Assembly (NCBI RefSeq): GCF_003350475.1
Contig: NZ_QQAV01000002.1
Coordinates: forward strand, 62,001-126,000
From: Pseudacidovorax intermedius
GTDB taxonomy: Bacteria > Pseudomonadota > Gammaproteobacteria > Burkholderiales > Burkholderiaceae_C
Direction: 5' to 3'
Length of the DNA: 64,000 bases
The notes beneath the pieces were generated by a model that saw nothing but the letters and a program-made list of their open reading frames with translations, made no database searches and had not been told where the DNA came from. The translations under genes and the position numbers were made by a program. Shown piece after piece: positions 55,816 through 64,000 of the stretch. Each line of letters opens with the position of its first letter. Positions within the stretch are counted from its first letter, which is position 1.

Positions 55816-56475
55816 ATGAAGTTGTTCGCGCCTTATCTGCTTGCTGCCGTGCTGGGGACCGTTCTGGGGGGAACGGCCATGGCGGCAGATGCTCCGGCCA
55901 CCGCGGCCAAGCCCGCCAAGCCGGATCCGGCCAAGGGCGACACCCTCTTCACGACAGCCCCGCCCAATGGTGTTGCCTGCGCCTCGTGCCACAACGCCGA
56001 CGGCAATTCGGCCATCGCCGCCAACCCCAAGCTGGCGCAGCAGCATCCCGAGTACATCCTGAAGCAGCTGCACGAGTTCAAGTCCGGCAAGCGCAAGAGC
56101 CCGATCATGCAGCCCATGGTCGCCAACCTGAGCGAACAGGACATGCGCGACATCGCCTGGTTCCTCGGCAGCAAGACGGTCAAGCCCGGCTTCGCCAAGG
56201 AGAAGGACCTCGTCGTGCTGGGCGAGCGCATCTACCGCGGCGGCATTGCCGACCGCCAGGTGCCCGCCTGCGCAGGTTGCCACAGTCCCACCGGCGCCGG
56301 CATCCCTGCGCAGTACCCGCGCCTGGGTGGCCAGCATTCCGACTACACCGAAGGCCAGCTCAAGGCCTTCCGCGACGGCATCCGGGCCAACAGCCCGCAG
56401 ATGACGGGCGTGGCCGCCAAGATGAACGACCGCGAGATCAAGGCCGTGTCCGACTACATCGCCGGCCTGCGTTGA
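55816..56475 (+). CDS. Dihaem cytochrome c4-type protein
   Basis: A 219-residue periplasmic electron carrier. A signal peptide (1-~24, ending 'TAMAAD') is followed by two class I c domains: haem sites C55-x2-C58-H59 ('CASCH') and C152-x2-C155-H156 ('CAGCH'), each with a later Met ligand candidate ('IMQPMV', 'SPQMTG'). Cytochrome c4 feeds electrons to terminal oxidases. It precedes resB-ccsA, which mature c-type cytochromes. ATG 55816; the frame is open 24 codons upstream without conservation. Confidence 0.93.
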   Translation: MKLFAPYLLAAVLGTVLGGTAMAADAPATAAKPAKPDPAKGDTLFTTAPPNGVACASCHNADGNSAIAANPKLAQQHPEYILKQLHEFKSGKRKSPIMQPMVANLSEQDMRDIAWFLGSKTVKPGFAKEKDLVVLGERIYRGGIADRQVPACAGCHSPTGAGIPAQYPRLGGQHSDYTEGQLKAFRDGIRANSPQMTGVAAKMNDREIKAVSDYIAGLR

Positions 56476-56527
56476 CTTAACGCAAGTCAAAAAACCGTCG
56501 AACCAACCGCCGACAATCCAACTCAAC

Positions 56528-56565
56528 AAGGGCGGGCCGATCCCTGGGGATCGCCCGCCCTTTTT
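56528..56565 (+). terminator. Rho-independent terminator of the cytochrome gene
   Basis: AAGGGCGGG-C-CGATCCC-TG-GGGATCG-CCCGCCC then TTTTT: a ~14-bp stem with a single bulged C, 52 bp after the stop. Confidence 0.9.
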
Positions 56566-56588
56566 CCTGTCCACTGCTGCCTTCCGTC

Positions 56589-58772
56589 ATGAGCGTCTCC
56601 ACCCACGGCCTTCGCCTTCGAACCGGCTCGCAGGCCCTGCGCGCCGCCGTGGAGCTGCTGTCGTCGATGCGCTTCGCCATCGCGCTGCTGACGGTGATCT
56701 GCATTGCCTCGGTCATCGGCACTGTGCTCAAGCAGCAGGAGCCGATCAACAACTACATCAACCAGTTCGGGCCCTTCTGGGCGCAGGTCTTCCGCGCCGC
56801 GCGGCTTGACACCATCTACAGCGCCTGGTGGTTCCTGCTGATCCTGGCCTTCCTGGTGACCAGCACCTCGCTGTGCATCGCGCGCAACACGCCGCGCATC
56901 ATGAGCGACCTGCGCAGCTACAAGGAAGACCTCCGCGTCCAGGGCCTGAAGGCCTTCGGTCTGCGCGCCGAGACGGTGCTGGCCGAGTCGCCCGACGCCG
57001 CCGCCAACCGCATCGGCCAGCAACTGGTGGGCGGAGGCTGGAAGGTCAAGCTGCAGAAGCGCGAAACGGCGGGCGCGCCGGCGGGCTGGATGGTCGCGGC
57101 CCGGGCCGGCGGCGCCAACAAGCTGGGCTACATGGCGGCCCATGGCGCCATCGTGCTGATCTGCCTGGGCGGCCTGCTCGACGGCGACCTCATCGTGCGT
57201 GCGCAGACCTGGCTGGGCGGCAAATCGGTCTACACCGGCGGCGGCATGATCGCGGACGTGCCCGCGCAGCACCGCCTGTCGCCGACCAACCCGACCTTCC
57301 GCGGCAACATCCTGGTGCCCGAGGGCGCGCAGTCGTCGGTGGCCATCCTCAACCAGGCCGATGGCGTGCTGCTGCAGGAGCTGCCCTTCGCCATCGAGCT
57401 CAAGAAGTTCATCGTCGACTACTACGCAACCGGCATGCCCAAGCTCTTCGCGAGCGAGGTGGTGCTGCACGACCGCGCGACCGGCGAGACGAAGAACGCG
57501 CGCATCGAGGTCAACCACCCGGCCAACTGGAAGGGTGTCGAGATTTACCAGTCCAGCTTCGACGATGGCGGCTCGCGCGTGAAGCTGCGCGCCGTGCCCA
57601 TGGGCGCGGCGGCCAGGTCCTTCGAGGTCGAGGGCACCATCGGCACCAGCACCGAGCTGACCAACGGCCAAGACAAGCTCACGCTCGAATACACGGCGCT
57701 GCGCGTGATCAACGTCGAGAACTTCGCCGGCGCCAACGGCGGCAGCGGGGCCGACGTGCGCAAGGTGGACCTGGTTGGCAGCCTGGAGTCGCGCCTGGGC
57801 GCGGCCCACAAGGTGGACAAGCCCAAGGAGCTGCGCAACATCGGCCCGAGCATCGGCTACAAGCTGCGCGACGCGGCCGGCCAGGCGCGCGAATACCAGA
57901 ACTACATGGTGCCGACGGTGATGGAAGAAGGCGCGCCGCCGGTCTTCCTGCTGGGTGTGCGCGAGCAGCCCGACCAGCCTTTCCGCTACCTGCGCGTGCC
58001 CGCCGACGACGAGATGGGAATGGCCGGCTTCACCCGCCTGCGCGAGGCGCTGGCCGATCCGGCGGTGCGTGCCCAGGCGGTGGACCGCTACGTGGCCCAG
58101 GCCATCGGCCCCGACCGGCCCGAGCAGGCCCAGCAGCTGCGTGCCTCGGCCCTGCGCGCCATCGGCCTGTTTGCCGGCGCCGAGCAACTGCAGGCGGGCA
58201 CTGCGCGTGCGGATGGGCGCAATGCCTCCGGCTGGCAGGCCATCGCCGAATTCATCGACCAGCAGGTGCCCGAGGCCGAGCGCGAGCGGGCCGGGCAGAT
58301 TCTGGTGCGCGTGGTCAACGACGTGCTCTTCGAGGTGCTCAACCTGAGCCGCACGCAGGCGGGCCAGGCACCGCTGTCTCGCGACGAGAAGTCGCAGGCC
58401 TGGCTCACGCAGGCGGTGCTGTCGCTGAGCGACGCCGCCTTCTACCCGGCGCCCGTGGCGCTCATGCTGACCGACTTCACGCAGGTGCAGGCCAGCGTCT
58501 TCCAGGTGGCGCGTGCACCGGGCAAGAGCGTGGTGTACCTGGGCTGCCTGTTGCTGATCGTGGGCATTTTTGCCATGCTCTACGTTCGCGAGCGGCGGCT
58601 GTGGGTGTGGCTGGCGCCGAGCGCCAACGGCAGCGGCGCCGAGGCGGCGATGGCCCTGTCGGTCAACCGACGCGGCCTGGACACCGACAAGGAATTCAAC
58701 CGCCTGCGCGAACGCCTGCTGGGGCTGCCCCCGGCCGATGCGCCTTCTTCCGCGGAGACCCCATCCCGATGA
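56589..58772 (+). CDS. resB: Cytochrome c biogenesis protein ResB (Ccs1)
   Basis: A 727-residue membrane protein of system II cytochrome c maturation. Three N-terminal helices (about 30-50, 77-100 and 175-195), a large periplasmic domain (about 200-640) and a final helix near 650-670 give the usual topology. 'LLSSMRFAIALLTVICIASVIGTVLKQ' (about 22-48) is the ResB signature. With CcsA it moves haem to the periplasm and attaches it to CxxCH motifs such as those of the cytochrome just upstream. The stop overlaps the ccsA start by 4 bases. Confidence 0.94.
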   Translation: MSVSTHGLRLRTGSQALRAAVELLSSMRFAIALLTVICIASVIGTVLKQQEPINNYINQFGPFWAQVFRAARLDTIYSAWWFLLILAFLVTSTSLCIARNTPRIMSDLRSYKEDLRVQGLKAFGLRAETVLAESPDAAANRIGQQLVGGGWKVKLQKRETAGAPAGWMVAARAGGANKLGYMAAHGAIVLICLGGLLDGDLIVRAQTWLGGKSVYTGGGMIADVPAQHRLSPTNPTFRGNILVPEGAQSSVAILNQADGVLLQELPFAIELKKFIVDYYATGMPKLFASEVVLHDRATGETKNARIEVNHPANWKGVEIYQSSFDDGGSRVKLRAVPMGAAARSFEVEGTIGTSTELTNGQDKLTLEYTALRVINVENFAGANGGSGADVRKVDLVGSLESRLGAAHKVDKPKELRNIGPSIGYKLRDAAGQAREYQNYMVPTVMEEGAPPVFLLGVREQPDQPFRYLRVPADDEMGMAGFTRLREALADPAVRAQAVDRYVAQAIGPDRPEQAQQLRASALRAIGLFAGAEQLQAGTARADGRNASGWQAIAEFIDQQVPEAERERAGQILVRVVNDVLFEVLNLSRTQAGQAPLSRDEKSQAWLTQAVLSLSDAAFYPAPVALMLTDFTQVQASVFQVARAPGKSVVYLGCLLLIVGIFAMLYVRERRLWVWLAPSANGSGAEAAMALSVNRRGLDTDKEFNRLRERLLGLPPADAPSSAETPSR

Positions 58773-60100
58773 ACACCGTCACCAGCACCACCACGCTGAG
58801 CCTCAACGAAGGCTGGTTCTCCCGCCGCAGCCTGACCGATTGGCTGTTCGCCGCCTTCGTGCTGGCGGGCGGGCTGTTCGCGCTGACGCGCTATCACGGC
58901 GCCATGGACGTGTACGAGAAGGCCATCCTGCTCGGCACGCTGCCGGCGCTGGTGTGGCTGGGCTGGTTCTGGCGACCGCTCCAGCGCCTGGGGGTCGTCG
59001 TGGCCGCAGCCTCGGTGCTGGCCATCGTGAGCTACCAGGGCGATCTGGCGCGGGCCGACAGCGTGTTCTGGCTCAAGTACTTCCTTTCCAGCCAGTCGGC
59101 CATCCTCTGGATGAGCGTGCTGTTCTTCATGAGCACGGTCTTCTACTGGCTGGGCTTCTTCGCAACCGGCCAGTCCGATGCCATGGAGCGCATCGGCTCG
59201 CGCCTGGCCTGGGCGGCGGTGACGCTGGCGCTGATCGGCACCATGGTGCGCTGGTACGAGAGCCACCAGATCGGCCCCGACATCGGCCACATCCCAGTGA
59301 GCAACCTCTACGAGGTCTTCGTGCTCTTCTGCTGGATGACGGCGGCCTTCTACCTCTACTACGAGGAGCGCTACCGCACCCGCGCGCTCGGCGCCTTCGT
59401 GATGCTGGTGGTCAGCGCCGCGGTGGGCTTTCTGCTCTGGTACACGCTGGTGCGCGGTGCGCACGAGATCCAGCCGCTGGTGCCGGCCCTGCAGAGCTGG
59501 TGGATGAAGCTGCACGTGCCGGCCAACTTCATCGGCTACGGCACCTTCTCGCTGGCGGCCATGGTGGCCTTCGCCTACCTCATCAAGCAGCAGGCGGCCG
59601 AGACGCGCTGGTGGCGCCTGACGCCCATCTGGCTGCTGGGCGCTGCCCTGTGCTTCGTGCCCATCGCCTTCCGCCAGCGCGGCGTGGCCGAGGCCGGCGG
59701 CAGTTACTGGGTGGGCTATGCCCTGATCTCGGCGCTGATAGCGGCCGGCATCCTGCTGGGCCGCCGCCGCATCGCCGCCCGCCTGCCCGCCTTCGAGGTG
59801 CTGGACGACGTGATGTACAAGGCCATCGCCGTCGGCTTCGCCTTCTTCACCATCGCCACGGTGCTGGGTGCGCTCTGGGCCGCCGACGCCTGGGGCGGCT
59901 ACTGGAGCTGGGACCCGAAGGAGACCTGGGCGCTGATCGTCTGGCTCAACTACGCCGCGTGGCTGCACATGCGCCTGGTCAAGGGCCTTCGCGGGACGGT
60001 CGCCTCGTGGTGGGCGCTGGTGGGGCTGGCGGTGACCACCTTCGCCTTCCTGGGCGTCAACATGTTCCTGTCGGGCCTGCACAGCTACGGCACGCTGTAG
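58769..60100 (+). CDS. ccsA: Cytochrome c biogenesis protein CcsA (ResC)
   Basis: A 443-residue haem-handling membrane protein, the partner of ResB. The tryptophan-rich WWD motif 'WGGYWSWDPKETWALIVW' (about 372-389) and flanking histidines ('KLHVPANFIGYG' and 'LHMRLVKG') that hold haem at the periplasmic face are intact. ATG 58769 overlaps the resB stop (ATGA). The frame is open through resB but only this start gives the family N-terminus. Confidence 0.94.
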   Translation: MNTVTSTTTLSLNEGWFSRRSLTDWLFAAFVLAGGLFALTRYHGAMDVYEKAILLGTLPALVWLGWFWRPLQRLGVVVAAASVLAIVSYQGDLARADSVFWLKYFLSSQSAILWMSVLFFMSTVFYWLGFFATGQSDAMERIGSRLAWAAVTLALIGTMVRWYESHQIGPDIGHIPVSNLYEVFVLFCWMTAAFYLYYEERYRTRALGAFVMLVVSAAVGFLLWYTLVRGAHEIQPLVPALQSWWMKLHVPANFIGYGTFSLAAMVAFAYLIKQQAAETRWWRLTPIWLLGAALCFVPIAFRQRGVAEAGGSYWVGYALISALIAAGILLGRRRIAARLPAFEVLDDVMYKAIAVGFAFFTIATVLGALWAADAWGGYWSWDPKETWALIVWLNYAAWLHMRLVKGLRGTVASWWALVGLAVTTFAFLGVNMFLSGLHSYGTL

Positions 60101-60263
60101 GCCAGGGCCGCCGGCCCGCGTGCCGGCGCAGCCCCACCCGCGGCGGGGGCAGGGCTTTTGGGGCAGACTGAAATCCAGGTGGGGCCGGCCTGCGTAACCA
60201 AATGGACGTGGGCATCGAACTTCCCTCTGTCCATCTGTGTCTCCCGCCTGCGAAAGGGCCCCC

Positions 60264-61265
60264 ATGTTGATCCGTTCCCACGATGACGGCTTCGTCCATC
60301 CCGTCTCCAGCGAAATCACACCACGTGCGGTGTACGAGCAGCGCCGCCAGCTCCTGCGCCTGATGGCAACCGGCGCCGCGGGTGCGGCCATGGCCGGCTG
60401 GGCCGGCCGCGAGGCGATGGCGCAGGCTCAGAATTCCGGCGGCAAGCTCGCCCCGCTGCCGGGCGTCAAGTCCAGAGTGCCGGGCGCGCAGGTGATGGAG
60501 AAGGTCACCGACTACAAGGACGCCACCACCTACAACAACTTCTACGAATTCGGCACCGACAAGGCCGATCCAGCCAAGAACGCGCACACCCTCAAGACCC
60601 GCCCGTGGACGGTCGAGGTCGAGGGGCTGGTCAAGAAGCCGGGCAAGTACAGCATCGAGGACCTGCTCAAGCTCTCCGCCCAGGAGGATCGGGTGTACCG
60701 CCTCCGCTGCGTCGAGGGCTGGTCGATGGTGATTCCGTGGGTGGGCTATTCGCTGGCCGAGCTGATCAAACGCGTGGAGCCGCAGGGCAACGCCAAGTAC
60801 GTCGAGTTCGTGACGCTGGCCGATCCGAAGACCATGCCCTTCGTCGGTTCGCGTGTGCTCGACTGGCCGTATGCCGAGGGCCTGCGCATGGACGAGGCGA
60901 TGCATCCGCTCACGCTGCTGACTTTCGGCATGTACGGCGAAGTGCTGCCCAACCAGAACGGCGCGCCGGTGCGCATCGTCGTGCCGTGGAAGTACGGGTT
61001 CAAGTCGGCCAAGTCCATCGTCAAGATCCGCTTCGTCGAGAAGGAGCCGGGCACGGCCTGGAACAAGGCGGCGGCCAACGAATACGGCTTCTATTCCAAC
61101 GTGAACCCCGATGTGGACCATCCACGCTGGAGCCAGGCCACGGAGCGACGCATCGGCGAGCCTGGCGGCCTGTTCGCCAAGCGGCGCAAGACGCTGCTGT
61201 TCAATGGCTACGAGGCGCAGGTCGGCCAGCTCTATGCCGGCATGGACCTGAAGAAGTTCTACTGA
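60264..61265 (+). CDS. msrP: Protein-methionine-sulfoxide reductase, catalytic molybdoprotein MsrP (YedY)
   Basis: A 333-residue periplasmic molybdenum-cofactor enzyme that repairs oxidised methionines in envelope proteins. The Tat-type N-terminus has R27-R28 in '[11 protein letters not shown]' before a hydrophobic stretch and 'AMAQA'. The Mo-ligand cysteine is C149 in '[10 protein letters not shown]'. '[15 protein letters not shown]' is the conserved C-terminal signature. Its stop overlaps the msrQ start. The 163-bp upstream gap holds no motif that I recognise, including no clear Moco riboswitch. Confidence 0.95.
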   Translation: MLIRSHDDGFVHPVSSEITPRAVYEQRRQLLRLMATGAAGAAMAGWAGREAMAQAQNSGGKLAPLPGVKSRVPGAQVMEKVTDYKDATTYNNFYEFGTDKADPAKNAHTLKTRPWTVEVEGLVKKPGKYSIEDLLKLSAQEDRVYRLRCVEGWSMVIPWVGYSLAELIKRVEPQGNAKYVEFVTLADPKTMPFVGSRVLDWPYAEGLRMDEAMHPLTLLTFGMYGEVLPNQNGAPVRIVVPWKYGFKSAKSIVKIRFVEKEPGTAWNKAAANEYGFYSNVNPDVDHPRWSQATERRIGEPGGLFAKRRKTLLFNGYEAQVGQLYAGMDLKKFY

Positions 61266-61942
61266 TGGCGACGGCTGCACAGACGGGTCGCGGCACTGCT
61301 GCCCGGCCGGCGGGTGGCAACGGTCTCAACCGGCTGCTGATGCATCCGGCGGTCAAGCCGGCTGTGTTCGTGCTGTGCCTGCTTCCTTTCGCGTGGTTGC
61401 TCTATGGCGCCGTGGCGGATCAACTCGGCGCCAACCCGGCGGAGTACCTGCTGCGCGCCACGGGCGACTGGGCCCTGCGCTTTCTCTGCATCGTGCTGGC
61501 CGTGACGCCGTTGCGTGTGATGGCCAAGCTCACGGCGCTGGCCCGGTGGCGCCGCATGCTGGGGCTCTTCGCCTACTTCTATGTCGTGGTGCACCTGCTG
61601 TGCTATTCGTGGTTCGACATGGGCTTCGACCTGCCGGCCATCGTGGCGGACATTCCCAAGCGGCCGTTCATCCTCGTGGGCTTTGCGGCCTTCGTGCTGC
61701 TGACGCTGCTGGCCGCCACGTCCTTCAATCGCGCGATCAAGGCGCTGGGGGGCAAGCGCTGGCAGCGGCTGCATCGCGTGGTCTACCTGTGTGTGGGGCT
61801 GGGCTTGCTGCACTTCTTCTGGATGCGGGCCGGCAAGAACAACTTCGGCGAGGTCGGCATCTATGCCGTCGTCATCGCGGTGCTGCTGGGCTGGCGCGTG
61901 TGGCATGCAGTCGCCGCGCGCCGAGCAAGCGCCACGCGGTAG
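61265..61942 (+). CDS. msrQ: Haem-binding membrane subunit MsrQ (YedZ)
   Basis: A 225-residue inner-membrane b-type haemoprotein with six helices that passes electrons from the respiratory quinones or flavin reductase to MsrP. Conserved histidines occur in 'YVVVHLLCY' (about 103-111), 'RLHRVVYL' and 'LLHFFWM'. ATG 61265 overlaps the msrP stop by one base, so expression is coupled. Confidence 0.94.
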   Translation: MATAAQTGRGTAARPAGGNGLNRLLMHPAVKPAVFVLCLLPFAWLLYGAVADQLGANPAEYLLRATGDWALRFLCIVLAVTPLRVMAKLTALARWRRMLGLFAYFYVVVHLLCYSWFDMGFDLPAIVADIPKRPFILVGFAAFVLLTLLAATSFNRAIKALGGKRWQRLHRVVYLCVGLGLLHFFWMRAGKNNFGEVGIYAVVIAVLLGWRVWHAVAARRASATR

Positions 61943-61952
61943 CGCAATGAAA

Positions 61953-61974
61953 GAAGGCGGCAGTGGCCGCCTTC
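61953..61974. terminator. Bidirectional terminator between msrQ and lysA
   Basis: GAAGGCGGC (61953-61961), AGTG loop, GCCGCCTTC (61966-61974); the minus side continues into TTTCATT. Serves both converging genes. Confidence 0.85.
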
Positions 61975-61980
61975 GTCATT

Positions 61981-63276
61981 TCAAAGCAGTTGCTCCGCGC
62001 GCAACTGGTCTTCGACGGTCTCGCGCCGCCGGATCAGCCGTGCCTCGGAACCGCTGACCAGTACCTCGGCCGCACGGCCGCGTGTGTTGTAGTTGCTGGC
62101 CATGCTCATGCAGTACGCGCCGGCCGAGAGCACCGCCAGCAGGTCGCCCGATTGCACGGCCAGCTCGCGGTCGCGGCCCAACCAGTCGCCGCTTTCGCAC
62201 ACCGGGCCGACCACGTCGTAGCGCACCGGCTCGGCGTCCACCTTCAGCACCACCGGCTCGATGCGGTGGAAGGCCTCGTACATGGCGGGACGCGGCAGGT
62301 CGTTCATGGCCGCGTCGACGATGCAGAAGTTCTTTTCTTCGCCGGGCTTGGTGTAGAGCACCTCGGTCACGCAGACGCCCGCATTGCCGACCAGCGAGCG
62401 GCCAGGTTCGATGATCAGCTTGCGGTCGCCGAAGCCGCGGGCGTCCAGCCGGGCCAGCAGCTGCTGCCACAGCGCATCGGCAGCCGGCGGCGTGTCGCCG
62501 TTGTAGTCGATGCCCAAGCCGCCGCCAAAGTCCAGGTGCTGCAGCCGGATGTCCTGCGCCTCGATGGCCTGCACCAAGTCGAGCACGCGCTCCAGCGCAT
62601 CCAGGTAGGGCGAGGCCTCGGTGATCTGCGAGCCGATGTGGCAGTCGATGCCGACGACGGTCAGGCCAGGCAGCGATGCGGCATGCCGGTAGACCTCGAC
62701 CGCGCGGTCGTGCGCGATGCCGAACTTGTTGCCCTTGAGGCCGGTGGAGATGTACGGATGCGTCTTGGCGTCGACGTTGGGATTGATGCGCAGGCTGACC
62801 GGCGCGCGCTTGCCGGCGGCCACGGCGACGTCGCTCAGCACGTCGAGCTCGGCTTCGCTCTCCACGTTGAAGCAGGCGATGCCGGCCTCCAGGGCCTGCC
62901 GCATCTCCGCGCGGGTCTTGCCGACGCCGGAGAAGATGACCTTGCCCACGTCCGCACCAGCGGCCATCACGCGGGCCAGTTCGCCGCCAGAGACGATGTC
63001 GAAGCCGCAGCCGGCCTCGGCGAAGACGCGCAATACGCCCAGCGAGGAGTTGGCCTTCATGGCGTAGCAAACCAGTGCGTCCCGGCCTTCGAAGCCGCGG
63101 CGATACGCGGCCAGTGCGTCGAGCATCCACTGTTTGGAGTAGACGAACAGCGGCGTGCCGTGTTCACGCGCCAGCGCCTGCAGGTCGGCCTGCTCGACAC
63201 GCAGGACGGCGCCGTCGCGGGCAATGTGGGGTTGGCCCGGCAGTGCGGTGCCGGGAGAGGCAAGGGAAGCGGTCAT
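61981..63276 (-). CDS. lysA: Diaminopimelate decarboxylase
   Basis: A 431-residue PLP enzyme that makes lysine from meso-diaminopimelate. The PLP lysine is in 'VCYAMKANSS' (about residues 58-67), 'FDIVSGGEL' and 'GIDCHIGSQI' line the cofactor, and 'GPVCESGDWLGRDREL' carries the catalytic Cys. ATG 63276 gives the normal N-terminus and overlaps the lptM stop (ATGA). Confidence 0.96.
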   Translation of the reverse strand: MTASLASPGTALPGQPHIARDGAVLRVEQADLQALAREHGTPLFVYSKQWMLDALAAYRRGFEGRDALVCYAMKANSSLGVLRVFAEAGCGFDIVSGGELARVMAAGADVGKVIFSGVGKTRAEMRQALEAGIACFNVESEAELDVLSDVAVAAGKRAPVSLRINPNVDAKTHPYISTGLKGNKFGIAHDRAVEVYRHAASLPGLTVVGIDCHIGSQITEASPYLDALERVLDLVQAIEAQDIRLQHLDFGGGLGIDYNGDTPPAADALWQQLLARLDARGFGDRKLIIEPGRSLVGNAGVCVTEVLYTKPGEEKNFCIVDAAMNDLPRPAMYEAFHRIEPVVLKVDAEPVRYDVVGPVCESGDWLGRDRELAVQSGDLLAVLSAGAYCMSMASNYNTRGRAAEVLVSGSEARLIRRRETVEDQLRAEQLL

Positions 63277-63533
63277 GGACGGGAGGCGGGAACCGAGGGA
63301 ACCGAAGACGATGCGGGTGCGCTGGAAGCCTCGGCGGGTGCTGGTGCGGCCTTGCTGCCGGAGCCGGTGAGTACCTGGGGAAGCGTGGCACGCTGGGCGG
63401 CCGCAGGCTCGGTCGGCAGGTAGAGCGCGCCCTTCTGGCCGCAGGCAGACAGGGCGACCAGGGCTGCGAGCGCAAAGACCTTTGCGAGTTGGCGCAGGGA
63501 GGCGCTCACTAGAATTTGCCGAGCATTCAACAT
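63273..63533 (-). CDS. lptM: LPS-assembly lipoprotein LptM (YifL)
   Basis: An 86-residue outer-membrane lipoprotein. The lipobox LSAC (Cys31) is followed by the family-defining '[10 protein letters not shown]'. LptM helps LptD acquire its correct disulfides during LPS translocon assembly. The remaining ~45 residues are an Ala/Ser/Pro-rich tail. It is coupled to lysA, the usual arrangement in proteobacteria, and is divergent from cyaY. Confidence 0.92.
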   Translation of the reverse strand: MLNARQILVSASLRQLAKVFALAALVALSACGQKGALYLPTEPAAAQRATLPQVLTGSGSKAAPAPAEASSAPASSSVPSVPASRP

Positions 63534-63552
63534 CGCGAAATTTTATCCAGTC

Positions 63553-63885
63553 ATGACCGATGCCCAGTACCTCGATCTCGCGGAATCCGCTCTGGCAGCC
63601 ATCGAACGATGCTGTGACCAGATCAACGAGAACACCGACGCGGACATCGACAACCAGCGCGTGGGCGGCATGATCACGCTGACCTTCGCCAACCGAAGCC
63701 AGGTGGTGGTGAATCTGCAGCCGCCGCTGCACGAGATCTGGCTCGCAGCCCGCACCGGCGGCTACCACTTCCGCCACGATGGGCAGCACTGGGTCGACAC
63801 CAAGAGCGGCGACGAACTCTTCGGGCGGCTGTCGCAGGAGTGCAGTCTGCAGGCCGGCCAGCCGCTGAGCTTCACGGCTGGCTGA
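63553..63885 (+). CDS. cyaY: Iron-sulfur cluster assembly regulator, frataxin CyaY
   Basis: A 110-residue frataxin homologue that binds iron and modulates IscS. The acidic N-terminal helix ('[23 protein letters not shown]'-type, residues 4-26) and the sheet signature '[27 protein letters not shown]' with 'GGYHF' are canonical. It is divergent from lptM-lysA with 19 bp between start codons, so promoters must overlap the other gene's coding sequence. Confidence 0.95.
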   Translation: MTDAQYLDLAESALAAIERCCDQINENTDADIDNQRVGGMITLTFANRSQVVVNLQPPLHEIWLAARTGGYHFRHDGQHWVDTKSGDELFGRLSQECSLQAGQPLSFTAG

Positions 63886-63976
63886 GCGCGCAGCCGGCGC
63901 GACCGACGCCGGGGTCTGCGCCGGTGCCTGAAGCCGGTGCGCATCCCCGATCCGCCAGGCGGGCCCGCCGGCCGGC

Positions 63977-64000
63977 TCAGTTGCGGAACAGGTCGAGGAT
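63977..64000 (-). CDS. C-terminal end of a minus-strand gene (possibly penicillin-binding protein 1A)
   Basis: The last seven codons and stop read '..ILDLFRN' then TGA (63977-63979). In Burkholderiales the gene converging on cyaY is usually mrcA (PBP1A), and a terminal aromatic/Arg/Asn ending would suit it, but eight codons cannot prove identity. The 91 bp between cyaY and this stop hold short GC-rich inverted repeats only. Confidence 0.35.
   Translation of the reverse strand: MLDLFRN

Noticed and set aside
60101..60263. Moco riboswitch upstream of msrP
   Set aside because: A leader of plausible length is present, but I cannot find the conserved stems or motifs of that class; only G/C-rich short pairings near 60131-60150 are visible.

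Overview
The window reads as a chromosomal segment of a high-G+C betaproteobacterium of the order Burkholderiales, most likely family Comamonadaceae (Variovorax/Xenophilus/Acidovorax-like). The reasons are a Gram-negative porin, many periplasmic-binding-protein transporters (Dpp, Liv, Bug/TTT types), a monomeric NADP isocitrate dehydrogenase, the neighbour sets engB / cytochrome c4 / resB-ccsA / msrPQ and lysA-lptM / cyaY, and short dispersed palindromes of the 'TTCGACA(A/G)GCTCAG..CGAACGG' type. Genus and species cannot be settled from the sequence alone. I see no tRNA, rRNA, CRISPR array, transposase, integrase or phage gene.

Layout. 0-0.34 kb: end of a porin gene and its terminator. 0.56-7.7 kb: a dipeptide/oligopeptide-type ABC operon (two permeases, binding protein, two ATPases) with an M20 amidohydrolase inside it. 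7.67-12.1 kb: an AfuA/FbpA-type ABC importer (binding protein, fused double permease, ATPase) preceded by a compact structured leader RNA that matches no riboswitch class I know. 12.2-14.1 kb: a 5'-nucleotidase lipoprotein. 14.3-19.9 kb: central sugar-phosphate metabolism (zwf, tal, pgi) with a HAD hydrolase and a lipocalin. 20.0-22.3 kb: icd. 22.6-24.7 kb: groES-groEL under a sigma-70-like promoter next to a perfect CIRCE operator. 24.9-31.4 kb: a small secreted protein, a Fur-boxed siderophore receptor with a PepSY membrane protein and a small membrane protein, then a second TonB-dependent receptor resembling PqqU/YncD. 31.5-34.0 kb: a xanthine/urate-type permease divergent from a LysR regulator.

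34.0-49.5 kb is an accessory catabolic region: a complete Liv-type ABC importer (LivFGMHK), a glutamine-synthetase-like gamma-glutamyl ligase, a Rieske oxygenase, a divergent GntR/FCD regulator with a clear palindromic operator, a LysR regulator divergent from a DadA-like FAD oxidase, and a hydantoinase/oxoprolinase pair (hyuA-hyuB) ending in an orphan Bug-type binding protein. My inference is that it imports and degrades an amine or amino-acid-like nitrogen compound, possibly through gamma-glutamylated intermediates; the substrate is unknown.

49.5-50.6 kb is a gene-poor tract with a pair of inverted ~170-bp repeats around a facing pair of REP-like palindromes. 50.6-64 kb is housekeeping: metK (with a possible 22-codon upstream ORF), two lipid A acyltransferase paralogues joined by a tandemly duplicated, translatable 66-bp unit, an alpha/beta hydrolase, engB, cytochrome c4, the ResB-CcsA cytochrome c maturation pair, MsrPQ methionine sulfoxide reductase, lysA-lptM, cyaY, and the last codons of a further minus-strand gene.
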